64,000 bases of DNA from Roseibium sp. MMSF_3544. GTDB lineage: Bacteria > Pseudomonadota > Alphaproteobacteria > Rhizobiales > Stappiaceae. Made by a program: the position numbers and the translations under genes. Shown here in pieces: positions 1 to 7,157 of this stretch. The first letter of the stretch is position 1. Every line of letters begins with the position of its first letter. The stretch covers positions 1-64,000 of the forward strand of contig NZ_JASHKA010000007.1 in assembly GCF_030732845.1 (NCBI RefSeq). Direction: 5' to 3'. The notes beneath the pieces are model-generated. The model was not told where the DNA came from. It searched no databases and saw only the letters and a program-made list of their open reading frames with translations.

Positions 1-657
1 GGTCTGCCAGGGGTGGGTGGTGCCGTAACTCGTGCGGTTGGGATTGTAATGCACTGTGGTATCGCATCCCGATCCCGGGTTGCCGCTTGAATCGACCATG
101 CCGTTGTTATTGAAGCCGGTGACCTGGTTCCCGCCGCTGGTTTCAACAATCGTGATGGTCTTGCCGGAGCGATGCATATCGTTCAAGAGTTTTGCGCCTG
201 ACGGCGTCTGCGCGATCTTGGCAAGCGCCTGAACGGTCTTTTCCCTGAACTCTTCGGTGCCCTGGATCTGGATGGACGGGCCGACGTTGGTCGTGCCGAC
301 CGGGCCGGGTCCGGCACCCGCTCCTCCTCCAGCGCCGCCGCCACCTCCACCGCCGCCCTGAGTGCCGATAAGCACATTGGGCAGCCCCGTGACGATCGAT
401 CCGCCTTTCAAGGTCAGATCCGTCATTCGGGCGGCTGGCAGTTTCTCAACCAGGACCGTCCAGGCGCCAGTTATGATCGGATCGCCTCCGATTGGAGGCG
501 GAGGACCCAGGCAAAGGCACAGGTCGGTAACGCGTGCCTGAGGCATCTTGCCGGTCCAAACGGTCCATGCGCCCTTCCAGACAATAGGAACTGGGAACCC
601 GAAGGTCATCGGGCAGATATGGCTATCGAAAATAATCCGGGCTGCAGGAAATCTCAT
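1..657 (-). CDS. PAAR-domain type VI secretion effector, 3' end outside window
   Basis: The gene runs off the left edge, so only 219 codons are visible. The start MRFPAARIIFDSHICPM resembles PAAR/DUF4150 spike-tip proteins, which cap VgrG and carry fused effectors through the type VI system. Residues 1-100 form the PAAR-like part with two GAW-containing repeats. A glycine-rich linker follows at about 101-118, then a separate domain with GSGCDTTVHYNPN near residue 205. That motif resembles the M91 (NleD-like) metallopeptidase family; the catalytic HExxH, if present, would lie outside the window. I chose the ATG at 657 rather than the internal ATG at 609 because the upstream residues complete the usual PAAR N-terminus. 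Its start lies inside a direct repeat. PAAR call firm; M91 call tentative. Confidence 0.75.
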   Translation of the reverse strand, partial: MRFPAARIIFDSHICPMTFGFPVPIVWKGAWTVWTGKMPQARVTDLCLCLGPPPPIGGDPIITGAWTVLVEKLPAARMTDLTLKGGSIVTGLPNVLIGTQGGGGGGGGAGGGAGAGPGPVGTTNVGPSIQIQGTEEFREKTVQALAKIAQTPSGAKLLNDMHRSGKTITIVETSGGNQVTGFNNNGMVDSSGNPGSGCDTTVHYNPNRTSYGTTHPWQT

Positions 658-749
658 GGAAAAACCAGCTTTTCAAAAAATCTTGCGAAAAGTGTCTGCC
701 GAGATGTGCTTTCAGTCAATGCCGCTGCGTCACACTTTGAGTGATTGCC
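641..749. repeat. Direct repeat, copy A
   Basis: About 109 bp that align with 1508-1617 at roughly 75-80% identity by eye, in the same orientation. On the minus strand it covers the leader and first codons (MRFPA) of the PAAR gene. Copy B lies on the other side of the Coa1-like gene. Confidence 0.8.
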
Positions 750-791
750 CGGCTGCCGATGCTGTGCCCAAAAAGACCAGTTCGACGAGTT

Positions 792-1400
792 TCACTGGCG
801 AAGCACGTCGATCGCCGAACCACCTTTGTCCAATGTCAGATTGAGCTGGCGGACAGTCCAGTTGCCGTTTTCCAGCGTCGAATAGGAAAAGGCTCTGGCG
901 CTGCCAAGGTCACCTTCAACAGGAATGGAGAGTGATGCCTCTCCGGTGCCTCCGCCTGAATATGAAATGCTTCCCGCGACAAACCATCCGGCGACAATAT
1001 TGTCACCAAGTTGTTCCGCGACGACGGGATTTGATTGAAGCTGTTCCATTGTCAATTGGTAGGCGTCAGATCCCTTGATTACGGACTGCACCAAGAAAAC
1101 AATGCCAACCGTCAGAAGAAAGAAGAACCCGAGGACGACAAATCCGGCAATCGCCCATTTGCGTTGCGTGCTGCGAAAATGGTCCAGGTCACGCCAGGTA
1201 CGGTTTCGCCAGGCCCAACGGCTGCCGCGCGCACCCAGAACGAAAATCATCACGATGTTCACAAGCGGAACAAACATCAGCAACGCAATGAAGACGCTGT
1301 TGCCGATGCCCCAAATCCAGTTCAGCAGAAATGCGCCCCAGTTCCAGCGATCAAATTCGGCAGGCAATTCAGCGGGGGTGTTCAAAGGTTCCTTGCTCAA
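792..1400 (-). CDS. Coa1/Tim21-like membrane protein
   Basis: A 202-residue protein. Hydrophobic stretches near residues 15-60 (WNWGAFLLNWIWGIGNSVFI and the following segment) and around 90-115 are followed by an exported domain ending in a pattern typical of the cytochrome oxidase assembly Coa1 family: GWFVAGSIS, GEASLSIPVEGDLG, then a Trp-containing strand. I chose the TTG at 1400 because AAGGAGAG lies just upstream on the minus strand; a longer reading from an upstream ATG has no such site. The gene sits between two copies of a direct repeat, between kptA and the PAAR gene. Whether it has a respiratory role or serves the neighbouring effector, for example as an immunity protein, cannot be told from sequence. 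Confidence 0.65.
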   Translation of the reverse strand: MSKEPLNTPAELPAEFDRWNWGAFLLNWIWGIGNSVFIALLMFVPLVNIVMIFVLGARGSRWAWRNRTWRDLDHFRSTQRKWAIAGFVVLGFFFLLTVGIVFLVQSVIKGSDAYQLTMEQLQSNPVVAEQLGDNIVAGWFVAGSISYSGGGTGEASLSIPVEGDLGSARAFSYSTLENGNWTVRQLNLTLDKGGSAIDVLRQ

Positions 1401-1507
1401 AATTCTCTCCTTAAAAAACAAAAAAAGTCCGTCAAACCAATTCTTTGTTTGGACGTTCGGGAAAGCTCCAATCCGGCTCAAAAAACTTGAAACATCAGGC
1501 AACACAG

Positions 1508-1617
1508 GTTGCAGGAAATCTCATGGAAAATCCGGTCTTTTGAAAAATCTTGGGTCAAGTCTCCGCCGAGCCGTTTCTCCAGTCAATGCCGGTGCGTCAC
1601 ACGTTGCGCGATTGTTC
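1508..1617. repeat. Direct repeat, copy B (decayed PAAR leader)
   Basis: Second copy of the repeat at 641-749. It takes in the last codons of kptA and the following spacer. On the minus strand it retains the ATGAGATTTCCTGCA start seen in the PAAR gene (MRFPA), but the reading frame closes after nine codons, so this copy looks like a relic of a PAAR gene start. Confidence 0.75.
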
Positions 1618-2148
1618 TGAAAGGAATGTCACGGGAACCCAATCGGTGAGCCAGACATTGTTGTCCGTTCGGTAGAATGTGTACCCGTTCAGGGCCATTT
1701 CGCCGGACTTTACGAGCAAGACGACGGGTTTCCCGTGTCGCCGTCCAACCCTGGTGGCGGTTTCGCGATCCGCCGACAGATGAACATGATGCCGTTTCAT
1801 CGGCTTCAGGCCTTCGCTCAGGATCGAAGGCAGAAACCGCTCGGCAGTTCCGTGAAAGAGACTTTCGGGAGGCGTTACCGGGATCAGCCCGAGCTCGATC
1901 TGGAGTGAGTGGCCTTGCCTTGCACGTATGGACCGGCCGTCGGCAGAGAGCTCGAACCGCTGCTTGTCATTTTCGGCAATGACCGCATGGAGGCGTTCGA
2001 TATCGCACACAAGACCCTTTCGATGAAGCGCCTCAAGGAGGGCGCTCACATCGGTCCAGCCACTCTCGGTTAGTGTCAATCCGGCATCGTCCGGCCGGTG
2101 CCGGAGCCAGAAGGACATCTGTTTTGAAATTGTTTTGTCAGTACTCAT
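1597..2148 (-). CDS. kptA: RNA 2'-phosphotransferase (Tpt1/KptA)
   Basis: A 183-residue protein of normal length for the family. It transfers the 2'-phosphate at an RNA splice junction to NAD+, giving ADP-ribose 1'',2''-cyclic phosphate. Family features are visible in order: SKQMSFWLRHRP near residue 8-19, SGWTDVSALL near 29, FELSADGRSIRARQGHS near 65-80, LFHGTAERFLPSI near 97-109, and HHVHLSADRETATRVGRRHG near 119-138. Bacterial substrates are unclear because most bacteria lack tRNA splicing. Two odd tRNA-like sequences lie 1.8 kb away. The last codons fall inside repeat copy B. Confidence 0.92.
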   Translation of the reverse strand: MSTDKTISKQMSFWLRHRPDDAGLTLTESGWTDVSALLEALHRKGLVCDIERLHAVIAENDKQRFELSADGRSIRARQGHSLQIELGLIPVTPPESLFHGTAERFLPSILSEGLKPMKRHHVHLSADRETATRVGRRHGKPVVLLVKSGEMALNGYTFYRTDNNVWLTDWVPVTFLSEQSRNV

Positions 2149-2179
2149 TCTTGTCGTTCAATTTTTTTGCAATAGCGCC

Positions 2180-2290
2180 GTCCCGGCCTTGGGCCGGGAC
2201 CTTCGGACCAAACCTTGAGCTGGCCCCGGCTCGGGGCCGGGGCGGCCAAAAGCGTGGTTTGAGGGCTCCGGCTCAAGGCCGGGCCGGCTG
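2180..2290. repeat. Cluster of GC-rich intergenic palindromes
   Basis: Three nested palindromes lie in tandem: 2180-2200 (GTCCCGGCCTTGGGCCGGGA core), 2223-2243 (gccccggc/gccggggc) and about 2265-2287 (ggctccgg/ccgggccgg). They resemble the dispersed GC-rich palindromic units common between genes in alphaproteobacteria. No gene is visible here. Confidence 0.6.
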
Positions 2291-2314
2291 GTTGCAAAGG
2301 TCCTAGAAAATGAG

Positions 2315-2340
2315 AACGGCGCAGGGTGCCCCGCGCCGTT
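2315..2340 (-). terminator. Hairpin after the SPFH gene
   Basis: A perfect 8 bp stem, AACGGCGC/GCGCCGTT, with a 10-base loop lies six bases past the stop of the SPFH gene. On the minus strand it is followed by CTCATTTTC, a modest T-rich tail. Confidence 0.65.
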
Positions 2341-2345
2341 CAGTT

Positions 2346-3500
2346 TTAGTCCACACTGTCCTCGCGCAGCCTGACGAGGTCGTTCATCAGGCCTCCGGTT
2401 CCGTTGTGGACCGTCAGGCGGTCCACCTTGCCGGCGATCGACTCCAGCGCTTCCAGTTCCTTCAGCCGCAGCATGACCGGGTTATCGGCCATGACCTTGG
2501 CGGTGTTCAGAAGCGAACGGGTTGCGTTCGTTTCTTCACGGCGGCGGATCACGTTGGCTTCGGCTTCCTTTTCAGCCGTCACCACCTTGTTGAGGATCTC
2601 ACGCATTTCGCCCGGCAGGATCACGTCCTTCAGAACGATATCGGAGACCTCGATCCCGATCGTGGCCATGTCGGCCTTGATCTTCGCCGTTGCTTCCGCA
2701 TTGACCTCACCCTTTCGTTCAAGGATCTGGTCAAGCTTCAGTGCACCGAGCTGCTTGCGGAACACCATCTGCAGGGCCCGGTGCAGCGTGTCGGTGAAGT
2801 CCTTCACTTCCTGCGCCGCCTTGACCGGATCGACCACACGGAATTCCGCGGACAGGTTGATCCGGATGGTGACGCGGTCGAGGGTCAGGACCTCCTGACC
2901 GGTGACGTCAAGGCTCTGCCGCTTCAGGTCGATGAGCCGCTGGGTAACCGTGCGGCCTGCCTTCCAGAAAGCGTGAATACCGGCGTTCAGCGTCCGCTCA
3001 AGGACACCGTCAACGAAGAGCAGCGCAACGCTGCCTTCGGTGACCGGTACGATCACGAACTGCTGTGTCTGCTTGGCATCGCCAAGCCGGCGCATCAGCT
3101 TCTGGGAAAGCTGCGGTTCAGCCTGGGTGTCGACCAGTTCAGACGTCCACGGACCTGCGTCGGTCCAAAGGACAAGACGCTGGTCGGGAACCAGAACAGT
3201 GTAGACACGGCCGTCCCGTTCGACGACGGCGACCTCTCCGGGCTTCGTCCTGACGACAGTCAGGTGCTTTTCAGCCACGTCGGGAAGCTTATCGAAAAGC
3301 GCTTTCTCATAACCGGACCGGAACTCGGGGGTCGCCAGCGACTGACGCTCGATCACCAGTGTGCCGCGCCCAGTCTTAAGGCTGTGCTCACCCGGCCCGA
3401 GGATGCCCTGGAGCTTACCTTTAACGAGGTGAAGCGCCCTTTCGTTTTCGGAAACTATAACGCGGGTCCGCCCGCGGATTCTTTCGAGAAAAGTCGTCAT
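2346..3500 (-). CDS. Slipin-type SPFH/band 7 protein
   Basis: A 384-residue SPFH family protein. The band 7 domain lies at about residues 175-330, with VEGVL-like strands, TLDRVTIRINLSAEFRV, and the typical helical AEATAKIKADMATIGIEV and KVVTAEKEAEANVIRRREE regions. The N-terminal 170 residues are a family-specific extension. There is no strong N-terminal transmembrane helix. These proteins form membrane-associated oligomers thought to organise lipid domains or control proteases. GGAAGGA precedes the ATG. It appears monocistronic and ends at a hairpin. I cannot assign a substrate or partner. Confidence 0.85.
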   Translation of the reverse strand: MTTFLERIRGRTRVIVSENERALHLVKGKLQGILGPGEHSLKTGRGTLVIERQSLATPEFRSGYEKALFDKLPDVAEKHLTVVRTKPGEVAVVERDGRVYTVLVPDQRLVLWTDAGPWTSELVDTQAEPQLSQKLMRRLGDAKQTQQFVIVPVTEGSVALLFVDGVLERTLNAGIHAFWKAGRTVTQRLIDLKRQSLDVTGQEVLTLDRVTIRINLSAEFRVVDPVKAAQEVKDFTDTLHRALQMVFRKQLGALKLDQILERKGEVNAEATAKIKADMATIGIEVSDIVLKDVILPGEMREILNKVVTAEKEAEANVIRRREETNATRSLLNTAKVMADNPVMLRLKELEALESIAGKVDRLTVHNGTGGLMNDLVRLREDSVD

Positions 3501-3968
3501 TTCAATAGTCCTTCCATGGCTCTAAGGCACTTGGCTGTCCTTTCTTCAGGTTGATGTTCGGTTGGGGGTGAGTGGAATCCGGAGCGCTCTATTTTGAGCC
3601 CCCCGGGGTGAAAAACGTGATGTCGTGGTGCAATTTCTGACCGAAACCCCGTTCCCGTCTGCAGAATTGCTCCCGTTTTGATTTCAAGAGACCTGAAGAG
3701 AGCACGAGGGCTCCCGACGGGTTCCTGCCCAGAGGGCCTTGCGGCGGATTGGCGGGGCGCGCTCATTCGAAAACGGGCGGTACCGGCTAATGCGCGGCGC
3801 GGTCTTGACCAGGGACCGGGCGAGGGCGCCTGGCGTCGGCGGTCCGGTTTTTCCACCCGAAGGCGAAAAGAGCCGGCCTGCGTCTGCAAGCTCCCTTCAA
3901 ATCCCAAATTTTAATCAGCGTTCAAAGCTGCTGGCTTAAGAGGCCAGTTCGGCTTGGCAGGCCGGTTT
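3501..3968. other. Intergenic stretch without a convincing gene
   Basis: About 470 bp between the SPFH gene and the tRNA-like pair. Open frames here have arginine/proline-rich, low-complexity translations typical of GC-rich non-coding DNA. I see no ribosome site linked to a plausible protein. Confidence 0.6.
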
Positions 3969-4035
3969 TGGAGTGGGAATCGAACCCACGACAGTCGAAG
4001 TGAAATCCGATGCTCTAACCAAACTGAGCTATCCG
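3969..4035 (-). pseudogene. tRNA-like sequence lacking a paired acceptor arm
   Basis: On the minus strand a D-arm (GCTC/GAGC), a five-pair anticodon stem with a six-base loop TTTCAC, and a perfect T-arm (GTGGG TTCGATT CCCAC) can be drawn. The sequence ends TCCA right after the T-arm, so the 3' acceptor strand is missing, and the anticodon loop is one base short. It begins directly after the CCA of the next tRNA-like element. This may be a degenerate tRNA or a tRNA mimic. A standard functional tRNA is unlikely. Confidence 0.55.
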
Positions 4036-4111
4036 TGGAACACATGACAGGAGTCGAACCTGTGACCTTCGGGCAACATGCCCGATGCTCTACCTGCTGA
4101 GCTACACGCGC
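4036..4111 (-). tRNA. Atypical tRNA-like gene, identity unclear
   Basis: A 76-base cloverleaf on the minus strand. The acceptor stem GCGCGTG/CATGTGT pairs over seven positions but with three G-U pairs. The D-arm is GCTC AGCAGGTA GAGC, the anticodon stem TCGGG/CCCGA, and the T-arm ACAGG TTCGACT CCTGT; TCCA is encoded at the 3' end. The loop CATGTTG has A instead of the near-universal U33; by position the anticodon would be TGT (Thr). Its 3' end abuts the second tRNA-like element. It could be a divergent or decayed tRNA. Confidence 0.5.
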
Positions 4112-4479
4112 TGGCAACCGATACGACAGAGCAGCATCCGGACGTGAAGTCGGCAGGGCCGGATCACGCGGGCGGCAAAAAACAGCCTGACCGTTGACGT
4201 CTGCGCCAGTCTCCTGATCGGTGGCAGGGTGATACTGCAGATTGACCGTCAAGTTCAAGTGACAATTTCATGACGCAACAAAGTTGGTGCAAAAAGATCA
4301 CTTTATGTTGCTAATTTGCAACTATGCGAATTCGTGGTGATTTGATGGGCGGTGAAACGCGCCCTGCCGGTCAACCGTCCGGAACACTTTGTAAACCAGC
4401 GCGCCTCGCGGCCCTTGCGCGAGACTTACGCGAAAGGCACACTCGCCGCCCAGTTGCAAATCAAGCCTCGCGAGATGTC
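4112..4479. other. Intergenic stretch upstream of the NTF2-like gene
   Basis: No gene is supported. The part around 4255-4325 is AT-rich and is the likely promoter region for the plus-strand gene that follows. The upstream open frame from 4324 has a translation unlike a folded protein and is not taken as its N-terminus. Confidence 0.5.
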
Positions 4480-4914
4480 ATGCCGAACAAGCAGTCCCGC
4501 TTTCTGATCGACACTTATTTTGCCGCCTTCAACGCGGGCGACACCAAGAAGATGGAAAGCCTTGTCACCGAGGATCTGGTCCACGATGTCAACCAGGGAG
4601 AACGCCGGCACGGCAAGGACAAGTTCTGGTCCTTCAACGTGCACATGACCCGCTGCTACAAGGAGCGGCTGTCGGACATCGTACTCTTCGTCAATGAGGA
4701 AGGGACGCGCGCGGCAGCGGAGTTCATCGTCCACGGGACCTATATCGGCACCGACGAGGGCTTGCCGCCCGCGAACGGTCAGACCTACAAGTTGCCCGCA
4801 GGCAGCTTCTTCGAGATCCGCAACGGCCAGATCTCCCGCATTACCACCTACTACAATCTCCAGAACTGGATTGACCAGGTGAAGGGCGAAGGCGGTGACG
4901 AGGCGGTGGGCTGA
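4480..4914 (+). CDS. NTF2-like (ketosteroid isomerase-related) protein
   Basis: A 144-residue protein of the SnoaL/NTF2-like superfold, matching the ketosteroid-isomerase-related group. Key stretches are YFAAFNAGDTKKMESLVTED near residue 12-31, a short HDVNQGE strand, then GTRAAAEFIVHGTYIGTDEG and LPAGSFFEIRNGQISRITTY at the end. I chose the ATG at 4480 because homology-like sequence begins there, although the ribosome site is weak. No pathway neighbour is evident. Confidence 0.75.
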   Translation: MPNKQSRFLIDTYFAAFNAGDTKKMESLVTEDLVHDVNQGERRHGKDKFWSFNVHMTRCYKERLSDIVLFVNEEGTRAAAEFIVHGTYIGTDEGLPPANGQTYKLPAGSFFEIRNGQISRITTYYNLQNWIDQVKGEGGDEAVG

Positions 4915-4962
4915 GGCTGGCCTTGAGAACACAATTTTGAGCTGGAAACGCATCGCATGACG

Positions 4963-5004
4963 CCATCCTTCGAGACGACCCTTTCGGTTCTCCTCAGGAT
5001 GAGG
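4963..5004. repeat. Dispersed intergenic repeat, copy 1
   Basis: CCATCCTTCGAGAC, about 13 bases, then CCTCAGGATGAGG. The same two blocks with the same spacing occur inverted at 5158-5198. The pattern is known as a widespread intergenic repeat in alphaproteobacterial genomes. Confidence 0.75.
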
Positions 5005-5157
5005 TTGGAGACTGTGGTAAAGCTGGTCGTTGCCTTTCCAGGCGAATGCAGCAAATGCTAGGGACCGATCCGGATCCCAGATTGGCTTTCGGCTTCGTCC
5101 CTTTGTCCGAATAGACCATTCCGTTCAGTTCAGGTCTTTCAACTTCAATCCAACCTA

Positions 5158-5198
5158 CCTCATCCTGAGGAAGCGCAGAGCGCTGTCTCGAAGGATGG
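5158..5198. repeat. Dispersed intergenic repeat, copy 2 (inverted)
   Basis: Inverted copy of 4963-5004: CCTCATCCTGAGG, spacer, GTCTCGAAGGATGG. The two copies could pair to form a long hairpin with a 150-base loop between the NTF2-like gene and the Usp gene. No gene lies between them. Confidence 0.75.
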
Positions 5199-5272
5199 GC
5201 GGCTGGCTCCAGAGTTCGCGACCTATCTCTCGAGGCTTCGCGGCGCGTTGCGCCTCAAGCCAAGGGGTTCAC

Positions 5273-6088
5273 CTAATGCGCCATGAAAACCGGAACAGGT
5301 GTGTCTCGGATGACGTCGGTGGTGACGCCGCCGATCAGGTCGTGGCTGAACTTGCTGTGTTCGTAGGCGCCCATGACGATCAGGCGCGCATCGGCTTCCT
5401 TTGCATGCGAAATGAGCGTGTTGGCTATGCTGCCCTGGCGTTTGACCGACTTGGCCTCGACGGTGATGCCGTGCCGCTCCATGTTGCGGACCATGCGCTC
5501 GGTCCCGCGCAGTTCATCGCCCACGGTCAGAAGGGTGACAGAGACCTTTTCAGACAGGATGTCCATGGCATCGCCGATGGCGCGGGCAGCGGAGCGCTTG
5601 CCGTCCCAGGCGACAACTGCTCTTTCGGCAAGACCGTCGGCCGTGTAACCGTCCGGCACGACCAGCACGGGCCTGCCGCTCCGCAGGGCGATCATGTCGG
5701 GATAGGCTGACATATGCGCCTCGTTGGCAAGGTTCGAATGCACACCCGTCACGACGAGATCGAACCCGCGCGCGAATTCGGACAGTGATCCATCCTTCTC
5801 GGTGATCAGATCAACAAATTCGAAGCTTCCTGCAAGACCTGCCTCCGACACCATGTTGGTGAAGCGTTCCTCGACTTCCTTGATTTGTTTGTTGTCAATT
5901 TCCATGAGGGTGGAAAGAAGTGACTGAGGTACCTGAAAACCGAACTTCTGTTCGATCAGAGCTCTGCCGTGACGCAACACTCCGGTGAGATGCGCATCGT
6001 GGTGTTTTGCGATCTTGATTGCATGTCTGAGTCCGCTGCCTCGCGCGGCTTCTCCGCTATAGGCGCACAATATTGATTTACAGGCCAT
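5273..6088 (-). CDS. Universal stress protein, two-domain type
   Basis: A 271-residue protein with two Usp folds in tandem. The N-terminal half begins KSILCAYSGEAARGSGLRHAIKIAKHH. The C-terminal half (about 150-271) has AVVAWDGKRSAARAIGDAM and the nucleotide-binding pattern VMGAYEHSKFSHDLIGGVT. Such proteins bind ATP and are induced by stress. The ATG follows GGAGAG. The gene is monocistronic, and its 3' side holds the paired intergenic repeats. Confidence 0.92.
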   Translation of the reverse strand: MACKSILCAYSGEAARGSGLRHAIKIAKHHDAHLTGVLRHGRALIEQKFGFQVPQSLLSTLMEIDNKQIKEVEERFTNMVSEAGLAGSFEFVDLITEKDGSLSEFARGFDLVVTGVHSNLANEAHMSAYPDMIALRSGRPVLVVPDGYTADGLAERAVVAWDGKRSAARAIGDAMDILSEKVSVTLLTVGDELRGTERMVRNMERHGITVEAKSVKRQGSIANTLISHAKEADARLIVMGAYEHSKFSHDLIGGVTTDVIRDTPVPVFMAH

Positions 6089-6265
6089 CTGTTCTCTCCG
6101 GCAGCGGTATCAGGATCAGAAGGCGCACTATGCCCGACCCAATGCCGATGGCATTGCGGTCGATCAATTGGCGCTTTCCAATTGAAGGCCTACAGTTTCA
6201 CGATACCCGTTTTCGGATCAAGCCTTTCGTTTCTGGCATCTTTTCCGGATTTTTCCCTGTGCTTC

Positions 6266-6592
6266 TCAACATTTACCAGCGGGCATGCAGCAGGCCATGA
6301 CGGTTGCATTGTTCTTGCAGCAGTCATTCAGGAGATAGCGCATCAGGGCGCCGACTGTTTCAAAGTCGATCCGGTAGGTAATCTGACGTGCCGACCTGCT
6401 GGAGACGACAAGTCCCGCGTCGGACATGTTCGACAGATGAAAGGAAGCGCGTGATGGCGTCGCGTCGACCGCCAACGCGATGTCGCCTGCGGAAAGACCC
6501 TCGCTGCCAGCTTCCACCAGGCGTTTGAGGATGCGCAGGCGCGTTGCGCTGGAGATCGAGGAAAAGGCTGCAAGAGCGCCGGTTTCATTCAT
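6266..6592 (-). CDS. ArsR-family repressor, arsenic-type
   Basis: A 108-residue winged-helix regulator: LRILKRLVEAGSEGLSAGDI and TPSRASFHLSNMSDAGLVVS are the HTH and wing. The C-terminus has adjacent cysteines (NDCCKNN, then ACCMPAGKC), as in ArsR proteins that sense As(III) through C-terminal cysteines. It diverges from a DUF6428 gene often found in arsenic loci. Two perfect palindromes sit in the shared promoter. Confidence 0.88.
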   Translation of the reverse strand: MNETGALAAFSSISSATRLRILKRLVEAGSEGLSAGDIALAVDATPSRASFHLSNMSDAGLVVSSRSARQITYRIDFETVGALMRYLLNDCCKNNATVMACCMPAGKC

Positions 6593-6612
6593 ATTTCAAA
6601 CTCTCTTGAAAT
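6593..6612. promoter_or_regulatory. ArsR operator candidate 1
   Basis: Perfect inverted repeat ATTTCAA-N6-TTGAAAT, directly against the arsR start codon. Confidence 0.75.
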
Positions 6613-6637
6613 GAGTGCTGGATTGTGCATTTAATAT

Positions 6638-6657
6638 ATTTCAAGATTATTTGAAAT
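6638..6657. promoter_or_regulatory. ArsR operator candidate 2
   Basis: Second perfect ATTTCAA-N6-TTGAAAT repeat, 45 bp centre-to-centre from the first and 14 bp before the DUF6428 start. Different spacer bases and identical arms point to two sites for one repressor controlling both divergent genes. Confidence 0.75.
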
Positions 6658-6671
6658 GAAAGGCTGCGCCG

Positions 6672-7145
6672 ATGACACCTCTATCCCTGCTTGAAACCCT
6701 GCAAGCTTTGCCTTCCGATCTGCCTCTCGTGTTCCGGACGGAGGAGGGTGCAATCGGCGATGGCTATCATGTAACCGAGCTGAAACTGGCGCAGATCAGC
6801 AGCATTGACTGCGGCGGCAGGCTTGCCGCGTGGACCGAGGCTGCGTTGCAGCTCCTGGACGGGAACGGTGGAGGTCATATGCCGGTTGGCAAATTTGCTG
6901 CAATTCTCAACCAGAGCATTGCCAGGGTGAAAGGGCTCGGCGACTGTCCCGTGCATGTGGAATTTGCACACGGAAACAAGGGTATGCGTCTTTACGACAT
7001 TGAACTGCCGGAGCTGCTGAGCGGGCAGGTCGAAGTCGCCCTCACCGAAACGCGCGCGAACTGCAAACCAGCTCTGGACTATGCGGCGGCAAACGAAGTC
7101 GCCCGCTGTTGCGGCTCAGGTGCGGCTGCCGCGTGTTGCGGTTGA
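6672..7145 (+). CDS. DUF6428 family protein
   Basis: A 157-residue protein starting SLLETLQALPSDLPLVF. The GYHVTELKLAQISSIDCGGR block near residue 32-51 and the Cys-rich tail (ARCCGSGAAAACCG) fit the DUF6428 family commonly linked to ArsR regulators. Its biochemical function is unknown. The C-terminal cysteine pairs suggest metal or metalloid binding, which is an inference. The two ArsR palindromes lie just upstream. Confidence 0.72.
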   Translation: MTPLSLLETLQALPSDLPLVFRTEEGAIGDGYHVTELKLAQISSIDCGGRLAAWTEAALQLLDGNGGGHMPVGKFAAILNQSIARVKGLGDCPVHVEFAHGNKGMRLYDIELPELLSGQVEVALTETRANCKPALDYAAANEVARCCGSGAAAACCG

Positions 7146-7157
7146 AAGAGCCTCGGA

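Noticed and set aside
2310-3554. 414-codon open frame on the plus strand across the SPFH gene
   Set aside because: It is antisense to a well-supported SPFH gene, has no domain pattern and arises from GC-rich codon structure.
3497-3907. 136-codon frame upstream of the SPFH gene
   Set aside because: The translation is Arg/Pro/Ser-rich with no fold-like pattern, and no ribosome site is visible.
4324-4479. Upstream extension of the NTF2-like protein
   Set aside because: The extra 52 residues are basic and unlike the family, which begins near the ATG at 4480.
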